Positions 1 through 6,250 of a stretch of DNA of 13,346 nt are shown here, in pieces; position 1 is the stretch's first letter; every line of letters starts with the position of its first letter. Below the pieces are notes generated by a model. It had not been told where the DNA came from. It searched no databases and saw nothing but the letters and a program-made list of their open reading frames with translations. This DNA is from Methanoregula sp. (lineage in GTDB: Archaea > Halobacteriota > Methanomicrobia > Methanomicrobiales > Methanospirillaceae). The DNA is taken from assembly GCF_002835825.1 (NCBI RefSeq), contig NZ_PIZH01000014.1, positions 1-13,346 of the forward strand, read 5' to 3'. Made by a program: the position numbers and the translations under genes.

Positions 1-218
1 GGATCACCTTCCTTCCGTGTTTTTTTATAAAATTATTTATTGCTTTCTGTTTTATTTTCTTATAATGATAATTTTTTAAGATAATTATGCGACCATATCA
101 GGTATGGGGAATCGACAGAATAATTCCACTCATGGATGAAATCCCTTGCTCAAAGGAGGAGTGGCGGAGCGATCTCTGCTGGGGCGGGACACGGGATCCT
201 GTAACAGAATACCCGCTA
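1..218. other. AT-rich non-coding left end
   Basis: Bases 19-95 are strongly AT-rich and carry several T-runs on the plus strand (20-26, 71-76), unlike the GC-rich genes around them. The T-runs would suit a terminator for a plus-strand gene lying left of the window. TATA-like strings such as TTTTTTTATAAA are also present. From about 96 to 218 composition returns to normal, and I see no convincing gene. A small reading frame from 87 has no family resemblance and overlaps the antisense gene at 219-1466. Confidence 0.5.
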
Positions 219-1466
219 TCAGAACACCAGCACCCGCTGGTGCTCGGCATGCACATTCCCCGGGGGATAGAACAGGATCTTACCAAGCCCCGGGAATCCG
301 ATGTCAAGGACTGCGTTTAAGTCCTTGTTTTTCGTGAGCCCCCGCTTTTGCAGGGACGGTACGAGCACAAAGAAGTGGAGGTTCTCGCTTCCCGCCACCG
401 CATTGATCACATCCTGGATCGTGAAGAGGGGGGACTCCGCGGGTGCCCGGTGTGCCCCGGCAACCGAGTACACACCGTCTTCAAGGAAGACAACGCGGGT
501 CAGCACGCCCTGGTGGGCACAGGCAACGGCAAACGAGACTGCCCCAAGCACCATCTCGGTGCTGTACGGGGATGAGGTGACGAGGATCGTTACCGGGGGA
601 GCGGTGCTGCTCTTCTCGGCGCGGTCAAAGGAGACCGTTATCCCTTTCTTCGGGAAGTTGATCGAGCCGGCATTGGATGAGAGGATGATATGCGGGCGCT
701 CGAACCGGTCGACAATCGCGTTCAGGTCGCGGATATGGAACGGCTTGATGGCGCAGGTCGAGATAACCGATCCCTTCCCGTCATCCCAGGTGCTGTACCC
801 CCTCGCCGTCGCATACCGGTTGCAGGCAAGGAAGAGGCTTGAAACATTCTGTTTTGCCGCACGGTCATGGATCTCCTCGAGACCGTGCCCGACATTCTCC
901 GATTCGGTCGGGTGCTGGGCAGTGTGTCCCATGTGGATGCCGTCAAGGTACGCGTACAGTTCCGGTGAGAGCCGTGCCTCGATGCCGGCGTTCAGGCACC
1001 GCAGGGCATACACGGCGGAGAGATGCATGTAGGGCGACTCGCCCTGGAGCCAGCCGATGCCATCGGGAAGCGGCGGCCGGTTCTGCCGCACGAGCCCGAC
1101 CACGTCCTTCCAGAACGAGGGATGGTTGTCCGCGGCAAGGCTGTTGTTGTCGATCACCTGTTCGGGATATTTCATCTTCAGGCGACCGGCCGATACCCCG
1201 CGGAGATCCAGCTCCTGCCGGTCGCAGACGATCCTGACCGCGGTCAGCGAGAGGATGACCGACCAGACCTGCACGGTCTCGGCATCCTCAAGGCTGTATA
1301 ATGCGTCCCCGGTTAAGAGGAACGTGACGACCGGGCTCTCGGCCGGGGCCCGGTGCATCAGCGACTCCGGGTAGAGCTGGACAAAGAAGAACTTGAGACA
1401 CTCCTCGATCCACGAGAGCCGCTCAACGGACAGGCTGCCGGAAAGGAGGAAAAAATGCGTTGTCAT
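219..1466 (-). CDS. DsrE-superfamily three-domain fusion (TusB-TusD-TusC-like)
   Basis: This 415-aa soluble protein is probably a sulfur-relay protein. Residues 1-125 resemble DsrH/TusB: a LLTGDALYSL strand-loop at 50-59, then VRIVCDRQELDLRGV (77-91), like the family's 'aL..Dl.aRG' block. Residues 145-265 resemble DsrE/TusD: YMHLSAVYALRCLNAGIEARL, a GLEEI..A helix, then FLACNRYATARGY, where Cys215 sits where TusD carries its persulfide cysteine. Residues 291-400 resemble DsrF/TusC: VTILVTSSPYSTE...VVFLEDGVYSV. In bacteria these are separate subunits of the TusBCD or DsrEFH hexamer, which takes sulfur from TusA; here they are joined. HRAPAESP occurs twice (38-45 and 339-346). The gene lies 27 nt after the TusA-like gene, presumably in one operon. 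No TusE/DsrC partner is seen. ATG at 1466 is the first start and has no strong Shine-Dalgarno. Domain assignment is by eye; the DsrE fold is fairly sure, the exact one-to-one mapping less so. Confidence 0.75.
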   Translation of the reverse strand: MTTHFFLLSGSLSVERLSWIEECLKFFFVQLYPESLMHRAPAESPVVTFLLTGDALYSLEDAETVQVWSVILSLTAVRIVCDRQELDLRGVSAGRLKMKYPEQVIDNNSLAADNHPSFWKDVVGLVRQNRPPLPDGIGWLQGESPYMHLSAVYALRCLNAGIEARLSPELYAYLDGIHMGHTAQHPTESENVGHGLEEIHDRAAKQNVSSLFLACNRYATARGYSTWDDGKGSVISTCAIKPFHIRDLNAIVDRFERPHIILSSNAGSINFPKKGITVSFDRAEKSSTAPPVTILVTSSPYSTEMVLGAVSFAVACAHQGVLTRVVFLEDGVYSVAGAHRAPAESPLFTIQDVINAVAGSENLHFFVLVPSLQKRGLTKNKDLNAVLDIGFPGLGKILFYPPGNVHAEHQRVLVF

Positions 1467-1493
1467 GGTCAGGAACTCATTCTTTTCAGGGTT

Positions 1494-1724
1494 TCATTTT
1501 CTCGCCAGCCGGATCTCCCAGTGCCCGTCCGGCAATTGTGCGATCTCCATAGAGAGGCCCCCCTCCCGTGCAATCCGCGGAATGAAGGTTGTAACGGCGG
1601 GGAAATTATCGCAGGTAATGAATAATTCCCCTGACGGGGATAAAGCCTTTGCTTTTTTCTCTACGACTGACAGGCAATACGGGCTCGTTTTACCGGAAAT
1701 ATCGAGTTTCTTCTGTTTTGCCAC
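1494..1724 (-). CDS. TusA/SirA-like sulfur carrier with SPYC motif
   Basis: This 76-aa protein starts at a GTG. It has the TusA (SirA/YedF) fold pattern: LDISG (7-11), the motif region, a helix VVEKKAKAL, then GELFITCDN (32-40), a long helix through FIPRIAREGG, and a C-terminal strand HWEIRLARK. TusA proteins carry a persulfide on the cysteine of a CPxP motif. Here the aligned residues are Ser14-Pro15-Tyr16-Cys17, so the usual Cys is Ser and a Cys replaces the second Pro. Cys38 is the only other cysteine. Either sulfur chemistry has moved to Cys17 or the carrier role has changed. It is followed by the TusBCD-like fusion 27 nt downstream, the expected acceptor of TusA sulfur, which supports a shared role. 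Family placement is confident; activity is not. Confidence 0.75.
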   Translation of the reverse strand: MAKQKKLDISGKTSPYCLSVVEKKAKALSPSGELFITCDNFPAVTTFIPRIAREGGLSMEIAQLPDGHWEIRLARK

Positions 1725-1770
1725 GGAATAAACCCCGGTTCAGGCAGATTACGGTATCTCTCATTCTTTT

Positions 1771-1792
1771 GTCCCGGGATAAAAATCCCTGT
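1771..1792. promoter_or_regulatory. Divergent promoter region with GGGAT-AAAA-ATCCC palindrome
   Basis: A 14-bp inverted repeat, GGGAT AAAA ATCCC (1776-1789), lies between the minus-strand TusA-like gene and the plus-strand HTH-like gene that leads into moeA. Read on the minus strand it contains TTTATC, the TATA-like string seen before other genes in this window, about 55 bp before the GTG at 1724. On the plus strand the ATAAAAAT core is about 70 bp before the ATG at 1854. It could serve as TATA element and/or operator for both directions. No experimental support can be read from sequence. Confidence 0.4.
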
Positions 1793-1853
1793 GCTGCCAT
1801 GCCTGATCACAAAAAGTAAACCCAATAAGGAAGTACACCAAACATGAGCAACC

Positions 1854-2030
1854 ATGAGTGACGAGAAGATAAAAAAGGCAATAGAAGAAGCAGGAATTAC
1901 CGAGAAGATCACCTGCCCGCAGGCGTTTGCAATCGCCGAGAAGGCAAAAGTCTCACGGAAAGCCGTGGGCGAGTACTGCACAAAGAACCGGATCAAGATC
2001 CGGGAGTGCCAGCTGGGCTGCTTCAAATGA
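1854..2030 (+). CDS. Small Cys-rich HTH-like protein coupled to moeA
   Basis: This 58-aa frame runs from ATG at 1854 to TGA at 2028-2030. The predicted shape is a short helix, then an HTH-like segment: ITCPQAFAIAEKAKVSRKAVGEYC, with 'AFAIAEKAKVSRKAVGEYC' in the helix-turn-helix position, and a compact tail IKIRECQLGCFK. It has four cysteines (21, 42, 52, 56), which is many for this size and could bind metal or be redox-active. Its stop overlaps the moeA start (ATGA), so the two are almost certainly translationally coupled and functionally linked. I infer a DNA-binding or metal-sensing accessory protein for molybdenum metabolism, but I cannot name a family. An upstream ATG at 1844 stops after five codons and is not the start. 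Protein-like composition and the overlap make the gene itself likely. Confidence 0.75.
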   Translation: MSDEKIKKAIEEAGITEKITCPQAFAIAEKAKVSRKAVGEYCTKNRIKIRECQLGCFK

Positions 2031-3235
2031 GCAGGTTCCTCTCCGTCATTCCCGTAGCGGATGCCGTAAAGGCAGTGGAACGGATCGCCCCTGCACCGCA
2101 GGCAGAGACAGTCCCGATCGATGCATCCGCCGGGAGGGTGCTGGCAGAAGATATACGATCGGATACGGACATTCCCGGCTTTGACCGATCGGTTGTCGAC
2201 GGGTACGCGGTCCGGTCGGCCGATACGACCGGTGCGGGAGACTCGATCCCCGCGCTCCTCCGGTGCGTGGGGAGGATCGCGATGGGAAACCTGGATTCAT
2301 CGCTCGTTATCGGGAATGGCGAGTGCGCTTACATACCCACGGGGGGCATTCTCCCGCAGGGCGCCGATGCAGCGGTGATGGTGGAATATACCGAAGTTGC
2401 CGGTGACACCATACTCATCAGGAAGGCGGCATCCCACGGAGAGAATATCATCAGGAAGGACGAGGACTTCCGGTCCGGAGAGCGTGTCTTTTCCACCGGC
2501 CGCAGGCTCACGCCGCAGGATGCCGGCGTCCTCGCCGCCTGTGGCTGTGCGGATGTCACCGTGGCAAAAAAGCCCGTTGTCGGGATCATTTCGACCGGTA
2601 ACGAACTCGTGCCAGCCAATGTCGTGCCCGGGCCCGGGCAGGTGCGGGACGCAAATGCCCCGATGCTTGCCGCATGGCTTCTTGAATACGGCTGCCTGCC
2701 GCGGCGGTACGGAATCGTAAAGGATGAGCGCGAAGCGTTCGAGGCCGTGATCACAAGGGCGGTTGCAGAATGCGATGTCGTGCTCCTTTCAGGAGGGAGC
2801 TCCAAGGACGACCGGGACATGACGGCAAGCGTCATTGCATCGCAGGGTGAAGTGCTGGTCCACGGGATTGCGCTCGCGCCGGGCAAACCAACCATCATCG
2901 GGACCGTCGGCAGCACACCGGTCTTCGGGCTGCCCGGACACCCGGCCTCGGCCTTTGTCGTCCTGATCGCGATCGTCCGCCCGCTGCTCGACCGGATGCT
3001 CGGGCAGAGTGAGCCCCTCGTCCGGACCGTGCGGGCAACGCTTTCCGAGAACATCCCCTCGCAGCGAGGGAGAGAGGAGTACGTCCGCGTGAAGGTGAAA
3101 GACGGGATCGCGACTCCGCTCTTTGGCAAGTCCGGCCTCCTCAACACGCTTGTCCGGAGCCAGGGGCTGATCCGGATCCCGGCCGGCTTCGAGGGGCTTG
3201 AGAAGGGCAGCACCGTTGACGTTATTTTATGGTGA
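2027..3235 (+). CDS. moeA: Molybdopterin molybdenumtransferase MoeA
   Basis: This 402-aa protein inserts molybdenum (or tungsten) into adenylated molybdopterin in the last step of cofactor synthesis. Visible motifs in family order: IPGFDRSVVDGYAVRSADT (49-67, the conserved DGYA block), PTGGILPQGADAAVMVE (104-120), IISTGNELV (187-195), GQVRDANAPML (204-214), the substrate loop VVLLSGGSSKDDRD (251-264) and ALAPGKPTIIG..PVFGLPGHPASAF (282-310). Length is normal for a single MoeA. The chosen start is the ATG at 2027, inside the stop of the 58-aa gene. A longer frame from a GTG at 2006 would add seven unrelated residues and overlap that gene further. The loop reads GGSSKDDRD rather than the common GGVSxGxxD, and GLPGHP rather than GLPGNP. 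A MOT1-type transporter gene lies nearby. Confidence 0.95.
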   Translation: MSRFLSVIPVADAVKAVERIAPAPQAETVPIDASAGRVLAEDIRSDTDIPGFDRSVVDGYAVRSADTTGAGDSIPALLRCVGRIAMGNLDSSLVIGNGECAYIPTGGILPQGADAAVMVEYTEVAGDTILIRKAASHGENIIRKDEDFRSGERVFSTGRRLTPQDAGVLAACGCADVTVAKKPVVGIISTGNELVPANVVPGPGQVRDANAPMLAAWLLEYGCLPRRYGIVKDEREAFEAVITRAVAECDVVLLSGGSSKDDRDMTASVIASQGEVLVHGIALAPGKPTIIGTVGSTPVFGLPGHPASAFVVLIAIVRPLLDRMLGQSEPLVRTVRATLSENIPSQRGREEYVRVKVKDGIATPLFGKSGLLNTLVRSQGLIRIPAGFEGLEKGSTVDVILW

Positions 3236-3275
3236 TCCACCCCGGGGATAAGGCCACCCTGCTCCAGTCGATGCC

Positions 3276-3286
3276 TCTTTTTTTAC
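3276..3286 (+). terminator. T-run terminator after moeA
   Basis: Seven consecutive T residues (3278-3284) lie 43 bp after the moeA stop, in the 58-bp gap between convergent genes. Archaeal intrinsic termination needs mainly a T-rich tract, so this fits the end of the HTH-moeA transcript. No stem-loop precedes it. Confidence 0.45.
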
Positions 3287-3293
3287 AGGCCGC

Positions 3294-4403
3294 TTACACG
3301 CAATCCTTTTTCCGGGCGGCAACACCGAACAGTGCTCGGACAACCGGGATTCTCCTGATGATCTCGTAGCAGGCAAACGTCAAAAGGAGACTGAGGAGGA
3401 CGATAAGCGTGTATTGCACCGCGGGCGGGACAGGAACAGTGATGAGGAAGTACGCAACTGCCACCAACACGGCATGATGGATGATGTATACCGGGTACGA
3501 TGCCGCGGACAGGTATGTTGTGATACTGTTGGAGAAGTTGAGCAGGTACCTCCCTGCACCCAGGAGGGCAAGTGCCCCGGTCCAACCGGTCAGGACGAAG
3601 AGCGGGGATGACCCCCAGAAGAATTCTCCGTGACCGAGCGCGATCCCGCCAATCCACATGACGCCGAGGGTGAGCGCGATCCATACCACAACGAGAAGCG
3701 CCCAATTGTCTTCCAGGGAGACCTGGACCTTTTCAATCGAAACCAGGGAGTACCCGCTAAGGAAGAACAGGAAATACGACAGGAACGAATACCCTGCCAC
3801 ATTTGGGCCGGCTGCGTTCAGGAGCCAGGCCGGGACAAAGAGGAGGAAGAGAACGGGAAGGGGTATGGTGAAGGAGGTGAACCGGGACCCCAAGAACCGC
3901 CGCCAGAGAAGGATCGGGCCGAGTGCGGCAAGCGAAACGAGAAACAGGAACAGGATGAACCAGAGATGATCCACACTGAAGTCCCCCACCATCCCGTTGG
4001 TGTACGGAAAGGTGGAGGCTGTGCTGAAAAAATGCACGACTGCCCCGGCATAACTGCCGTCATAGCCGGTGTTGAATTTCAGGGCAAAGTAGGCAATAAC
4101 AGGGCAGACGATGACCACACCGGCAAGGAAGGGGATAAGCAGCCGCTCTGTGCGTTCTCTCAGGTACGCGAGGGGCGTGCGTTTCTGTAACGCGAACTTC
4201 GTGCTGATGCCGGCAATGCAGAAGAGGAGCGGCATGATCCAGGGCTCAATGGCAACCGTGAGGCAATGCGCTGCCACGGAAAAGTACGGGGACAGCACAT
4301 AGTAGCTATACCAGCCGGTACAGAAGACGAAAGCGGCGTGGGTCGGGAAGAGCAGGAGGATTGCTATCCACCGCAGGTTGTCAATGAAATGCAGCCGGAC
4401 CAT
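3294..4403 (-). CDS. Acyltransferase-3 family integral membrane protein
   Basis: This 369-aa protein is highly hydrophobic, with about ten predicted membrane helices. It matches the acyltransferase-3 family (OafA/OatA/YiaH-type), which moves acyl groups from the cytoplasmic side onto extracellular sugars, lipids or glycans. Evidence: N-terminal HFIDNLRWIAILLLFPTHAAFVF with the conserved helix-1 His22, then the MPLLFCIAGISTKFAL block (58-72), then YLRERTERLLIPFLAG (80-95) with the conserved Arg-rich RLLIP stretch. The C-terminal helix pair SAASYPVYIIHHAVLV is also typical. The substrate cannot be read from sequence. It starts 68 bp after the transporter stop on the same strand, so it could be cotranscribed, but no shared role is obvious. 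It converges with moeA. No clear ribosome binding site precedes the ATG at 4403. Confidence 0.85.
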   Translation of the reverse strand: MVRLHFIDNLRWIAILLLFPTHAAFVFCTGWYSYYVLSPYFSVAAHCLTVAIEPWIMPLLFCIAGISTKFALQKRTPLAYLRERTERLLIPFLAGVVIVCPVIAYFALKFNTGYDGSYAGAVVHFFSTASTFPYTNGMVGDFSVDHLWFILFLFLVSLAALGPILLWRRFLGSRFTSFTIPLPVLFLLFVPAWLLNAAGPNVAGYSFLSYFLFFLSGYSLVSIEKVQVSLEDNWALLVVVWIALTLGVMWIGGIALGHGEFFWGSSPLFVLTGWTGALALLGAGRYLLNFSNSITTYLSAASYPVYIIHHAVLVAVAYFLITVPVPPAVQYTLIVLLSLLLTFACYEIIRRIPVVRALFGVAARKKDCV

Positions 4404-4471
4404 GAGATGATCTGATATTCGATACCGGGAAAGAAGACGGTTACGCTATGGACTGCCCCCGACCAACCTTT

Positions 4472-5602
4472 TCAGTTCGCCGGTGCAGCCCTCTTCGCGT
4501 GCCATGCCAGCAGGTATGCAAGGACCATCCCCGCAATGAAGGCAAGCGTGATCGAGCTGACGAGTGCAAGGAACCCGATGACCGCGGTCACTGCGAGCGA
4601 ATCGGTCTTCAGGCTGTGGCGCCCCATCTCGATCCCGACAAAGACGAGCAACGCGCCGAGCACGCCGACTGCAATGAGGGAGAGGACCTGCGGCGAAGTA
4701 AAGAAGAGGGCAAGCACAATGAAGATGATGCCCGCATAGATATTCGCCCCGCCGGTGCGGGCCCCGTACCGGTACTGCCCCGCAAGCCCGCCGGCACCAT
4801 GGCACATCGGGAACCCGCCGAACGGGACCGAGGTCAGGTTCATCAGGCCGATGGTGGTGGAGAATTTTTTCGGTGGCACATCCCGGCCGAACAGGTCCTT
4901 GGTCAAAAGCGAGGTGGCGAGGATGGCATTTGCGATGGTGAGGACGAGCTGGGGAAGGACCAGCTCCGATACGGCAGGGATGACATCCGTGGTGAGGGGG
5001 ATCACGAGCCGTGGTGCAGGGATCAGGCTTATCGGGGGCAGACCAAAGAGCATGATGCCCCCCACAAGGCCCACGACGATGACACAGATCGAGGAGAGGT
5101 CGGGGATCCCCCGGAACCGGACCAGGAGGAGGAAGCCGACAATGACAGCGATCCCGATCCCGAAGAAGAGAGGGTCTTCGATGATGAACCCGGCTGATGA
5201 GCGGAAGAGGAGGAGGGCAAGGCCGAGCTGGATACCCCGCACAACGCTCTGCGGCACGTAGCGTTCGATGATCTCAAAGAAACGGCCGTAGCCGAGGATG
5301 AGGAAGATGACACCAAGGATTATACCGGCAACAGCGATCTCGCCGGATGAAATCCCCCCGGTCGCACCCGCGGCAATAACGACAACGGCGATCGCTTTCA
5401 TCGGTTCCAGCGGGATGGGCAGCCGGTAATACAGGCCGGTGAGGATGAACCAGATCCCAAAAAAGAGCAGGATGTAGCGGGGGTCCACATCCGAGACGAG
5501 CGCAACGGCAAGGATGAGCGGGATGATGGTCCCAAAGTCCCCGAGAGATCCTGCAAGCTCCGTGAGGGAGAACGAGAGCGGGAGCGGGGAGTCTTTGTTC
5601 AT
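4472..5602 (-). CDS. MOT1-family molybdate/sulfate transporter
   Basis: This integral membrane protein of 376 aa has about ten helices. It fits the MOT1 branch related to SulP anion transporters, which import molybdate at low concentration. Diagnostic blocks (numbered from the upstream GTG, giving 380 aa) are FSLTELAGSLGDFGTIIPL (15-33), PIPLEPMKAIAV (66-77) and PFGGFPMCHGAGGLAGQYRYGARTGG (264-289). No STAS domain follows, as in MOT1 and unlike full SulP proteins. I chose the ATG at 5602 because the GTG at 5614 lies inside a perfect stem-loop; the longer start adds only MPAS. Proximity to moeA supports molybdate as substrate, with tungstate or sulfate possible. The likely promoter is at about 5640-5647, giving a very short or absent leader. 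Confidence 0.9.
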   Translation of the reverse strand: MNKDSPLPLSFSLTELAGSLGDFGTIIPLILAVALVSDVDPRYILLFFGIWFILTGLYYRLPIPLEPMKAIAVVVIAAGATGGISSGEIAVAGIILGVIFLILGYGRFFEIIERYVPQSVVRGIQLGLALLLFRSSAGFIIEDPLFFGIGIAVIVGFLLLVRFRGIPDLSSICVIVVGLVGGIMLFGLPPISLIPAPRLVIPLTTDVIPAVSELVLPQLVLTIANAILATSLLTKDLFGRDVPPKKFSTTIGLMNLTSVPFGGFPMCHGAGGLAGQYRYGARTGGANIYAGIIFIVLALFFTSPQVLSLIAVGVLGALLVFVGIEMGRHSLKTDSLAVTAVIGFLALVSSITLAFIAGMVLAYLLAWHAKRAAPAN

Positions 5603-5611
5603 GGACGCAGG

Positions 5612-5632
5612 CACGGGCGGCGGTCGCCCGTG
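5612..5632 (-). repeat. Perfect 8-bp stem-loop at the transporter 5' end
   Basis: CACGGGCG (5612-5619) and CGCCCGTG (5625-5632) are exact inverted repeats around a five-base loop. They lie just before the ATG of the transporter gene and include the alternative GTG. The predicted transcription start (about 25 bp past the TATA-like element at 5640-5647) falls within or beside it. It may be a regulator-binding palindrome or a leader hairpin. Confidence 0.5.
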
Positions 5633-5639
5633 TTTATTA

Positions 5640-5673
5640 CAATAAAGGGATTGACCGAAATTAACCTTTATTA
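5640..5673. promoter_or_regulatory. Inverted AATAAAGG/CCTTTATT pair, divergent promoter
   Basis: AATAAAGG (5641-5648) and CCTTTATT (5665-5672) form a perfect inverted repeat 16 bp apart in the gap between the divergent transporter and small-membrane-protein genes. The left arm, read on the minus strand as CCTTTATTG, is a good TATA-like element whose expected start is near 5617, right at the transporter start. The right arm points the other way. The symmetry may also mark an operator for a molybdate-responsive regulator; that is inference. Confidence 0.45.
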
Positions 5674-5705
5674 AGACGCTTTACCGGTCGCCGTCGGGCA
5701 TGCAT

Positions 5706-5718
5706 TCAATAAATTTAT
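5706..5718 (+). promoter_or_regulatory. TATA-like element for the small membrane protein pair
   Basis: AATAAATTTAT at 5707-5717 is AT-only in a GC-rich context and lies about 40 bp before the ATG at 5754. Expected transcription start is about 5738-5742, giving a short leader that carries AAGG as a weak ribosome binding site. Confidence 0.45.
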
Positions 5719-5753
5719 CTGTTTGTTCACTGTAACAGTCACTAAGGTATGCT

Positions 5754-5942
5754 ATGGCGGATATGTTCACGGACCTTTTGATCTATATCGGTATCGGGGT
5801 CATCACGTTTGCCATCGGGATGGTACTCGGGTACCAGCTGCTGGTTATGTACTACACGAAACGGTTCCTCGTTGTTGCAAAGGAGTGTTCGGATGCTGAC
5901 TCGGTCGTCCCGCTCGTGGACGAGCTTGCGAGGGAGTCGTGA
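5754..5942 (+). CDS. Small single-span membrane protein A
   Basis: This 62-aa protein has one strong hydrophobic helix at residues 8-33 (LLIYIGIGVITFAIGMVLGYQLLVMY), followed by YTKRF and a soluble, acidic tail of about 25 residues. The positive residues after the helix place the tail in the cytoplasm. I recognise no family. The next gene, 10 bp downstream, encodes a protein of the same size and layout with a similar join between helix and tail (YYTKRF versus HYAKKL) and a similar tail end (VVPLVDEL versus IAPVLAEY), so they look like diverged tandem duplicates. They could form a membrane heterodimer or anchor a partner. Start is ATG 5754 after AAGGT; the ATG at 5749 is out of frame. Confidence 0.7.
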   Translation: MADMFTDLLIYIGIGVITFAIGMVLGYQLLVMYYTKRFLVVAKECSDADSVVPLVDELARES

Positions 5943-5952
5943 GGGTGGAACT

Positions 5953-6138
5953 ATGGTAGACATACTGAGTTATTCCCTGGTCATGGTCACCTGTTTCTGT
6001 TTTGGCCTGATCGTCAGTTTCCAGGTAGCGCATATCCACTATGCAAAAAAACTCACCACACTGGTGCGCCGCTCTGTATCCACAAAGACCATTGCGCCGG
6101 TGCTTGCCGAATACGAGACGCTCAAACCCCGGAAATAA
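5953..6138 (+). CDS. Small single-span membrane protein B
   Basis: This 61-aa protein starts at ATG 5953 behind a clear ribosome binding site, GAGGGTGG (5941-5948). It has one membrane helix at about 6-27 (SYSLVMVTCFCFGLIVSFQVAH), then YAKKL and a basic tail ending PRK. Its layout matches the preceding 62-aa protein, but its tail is basic where the other's is acidic, which would suit pairing of the two tails. The genes are separated by 10 bp and surely cotranscribed. The function is unknown. A longer overlapping frame beginning at 5809 would run through most of the first gene out of frame and is rejected. T-runs follow the stop. Confidence 0.7.
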   Translation: MVDILSYSLVMVTCFCFGLIVSFQVAHIHYAKKLTTLVRRSVSTKTIAPVLAEYETLKPRK

Positions 6139-6140
6139 TC

Positions 6141-6157
6141 TTTTTTCTCGTTTTTTT
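6141..6157 (+). terminator. Double T-run terminator
   Basis: Six T residues at 6141-6146 and seven at 6151-6157 begin two bases after the stop of the second small membrane protein. This is a typical archaeal terminator and separates the pair from the downstream hydrolase-ligase genes. Confidence 0.6.
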
Positions 6158-6181
6158 CGGCCGCGTTCCCATCGCGGGCAC

Positions 6182-6189
6182 GTTTATCA
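6182..6189 (+). promoter_or_regulatory. TATA-like element upstream of the MBL-fold gene
   Basis: GTTTATCA at 6182-6189 contains TTTATC, the same string found before msrA and the two tandem membrane genes. It follows directly on the terminator and lies 68 bp before the ATG at 6251, implying a leader of roughly 40 nt. Confidence 0.4.
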
Positions 6190-6250
6190 CGAGCGGCCCC
6201 GGCCTGCCGCAAATCAAATCTCTAATACGAAGAAGGCCAATACTACGGTA

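Noticed and set aside
1..12. The window begins GGATCACCTTCC, resembling the GGATCACCTCCT end of 16S rRNA.
   Set aside because: The anti-Shine-Dalgarno core is altered by an inserted T, and no upstream rRNA sequence is available; chance similarity is more likely.
225..242. Seven-bp inverted repeat CACCAGC/GCTGGTG at the end of the DsrE-type gene.
   Set aside because: It lies inside the coding sequence and no T-run follows on the minus strand, so a terminator is not supported.
87..337. Small plus-strand frames of 63-77 codons at the left end.
   Set aside because: They overlap the 3' end of the antisense DsrE-type gene and show no protein-like pattern.
301..1374. Long plus-strand frames opposite the DsrE-type gene.
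   Set aside because: Shadows of the antisense gene: Arg/Ser/Pro-rich, with no motifs.
2329..3240. 303-codon minus-strand frame opposite moeA.
   Set aside because: Shadow frame of a GC-rich gene; Ser/Arg/Pro-rich without recognisable domains, whereas moeA has all of its motifs.
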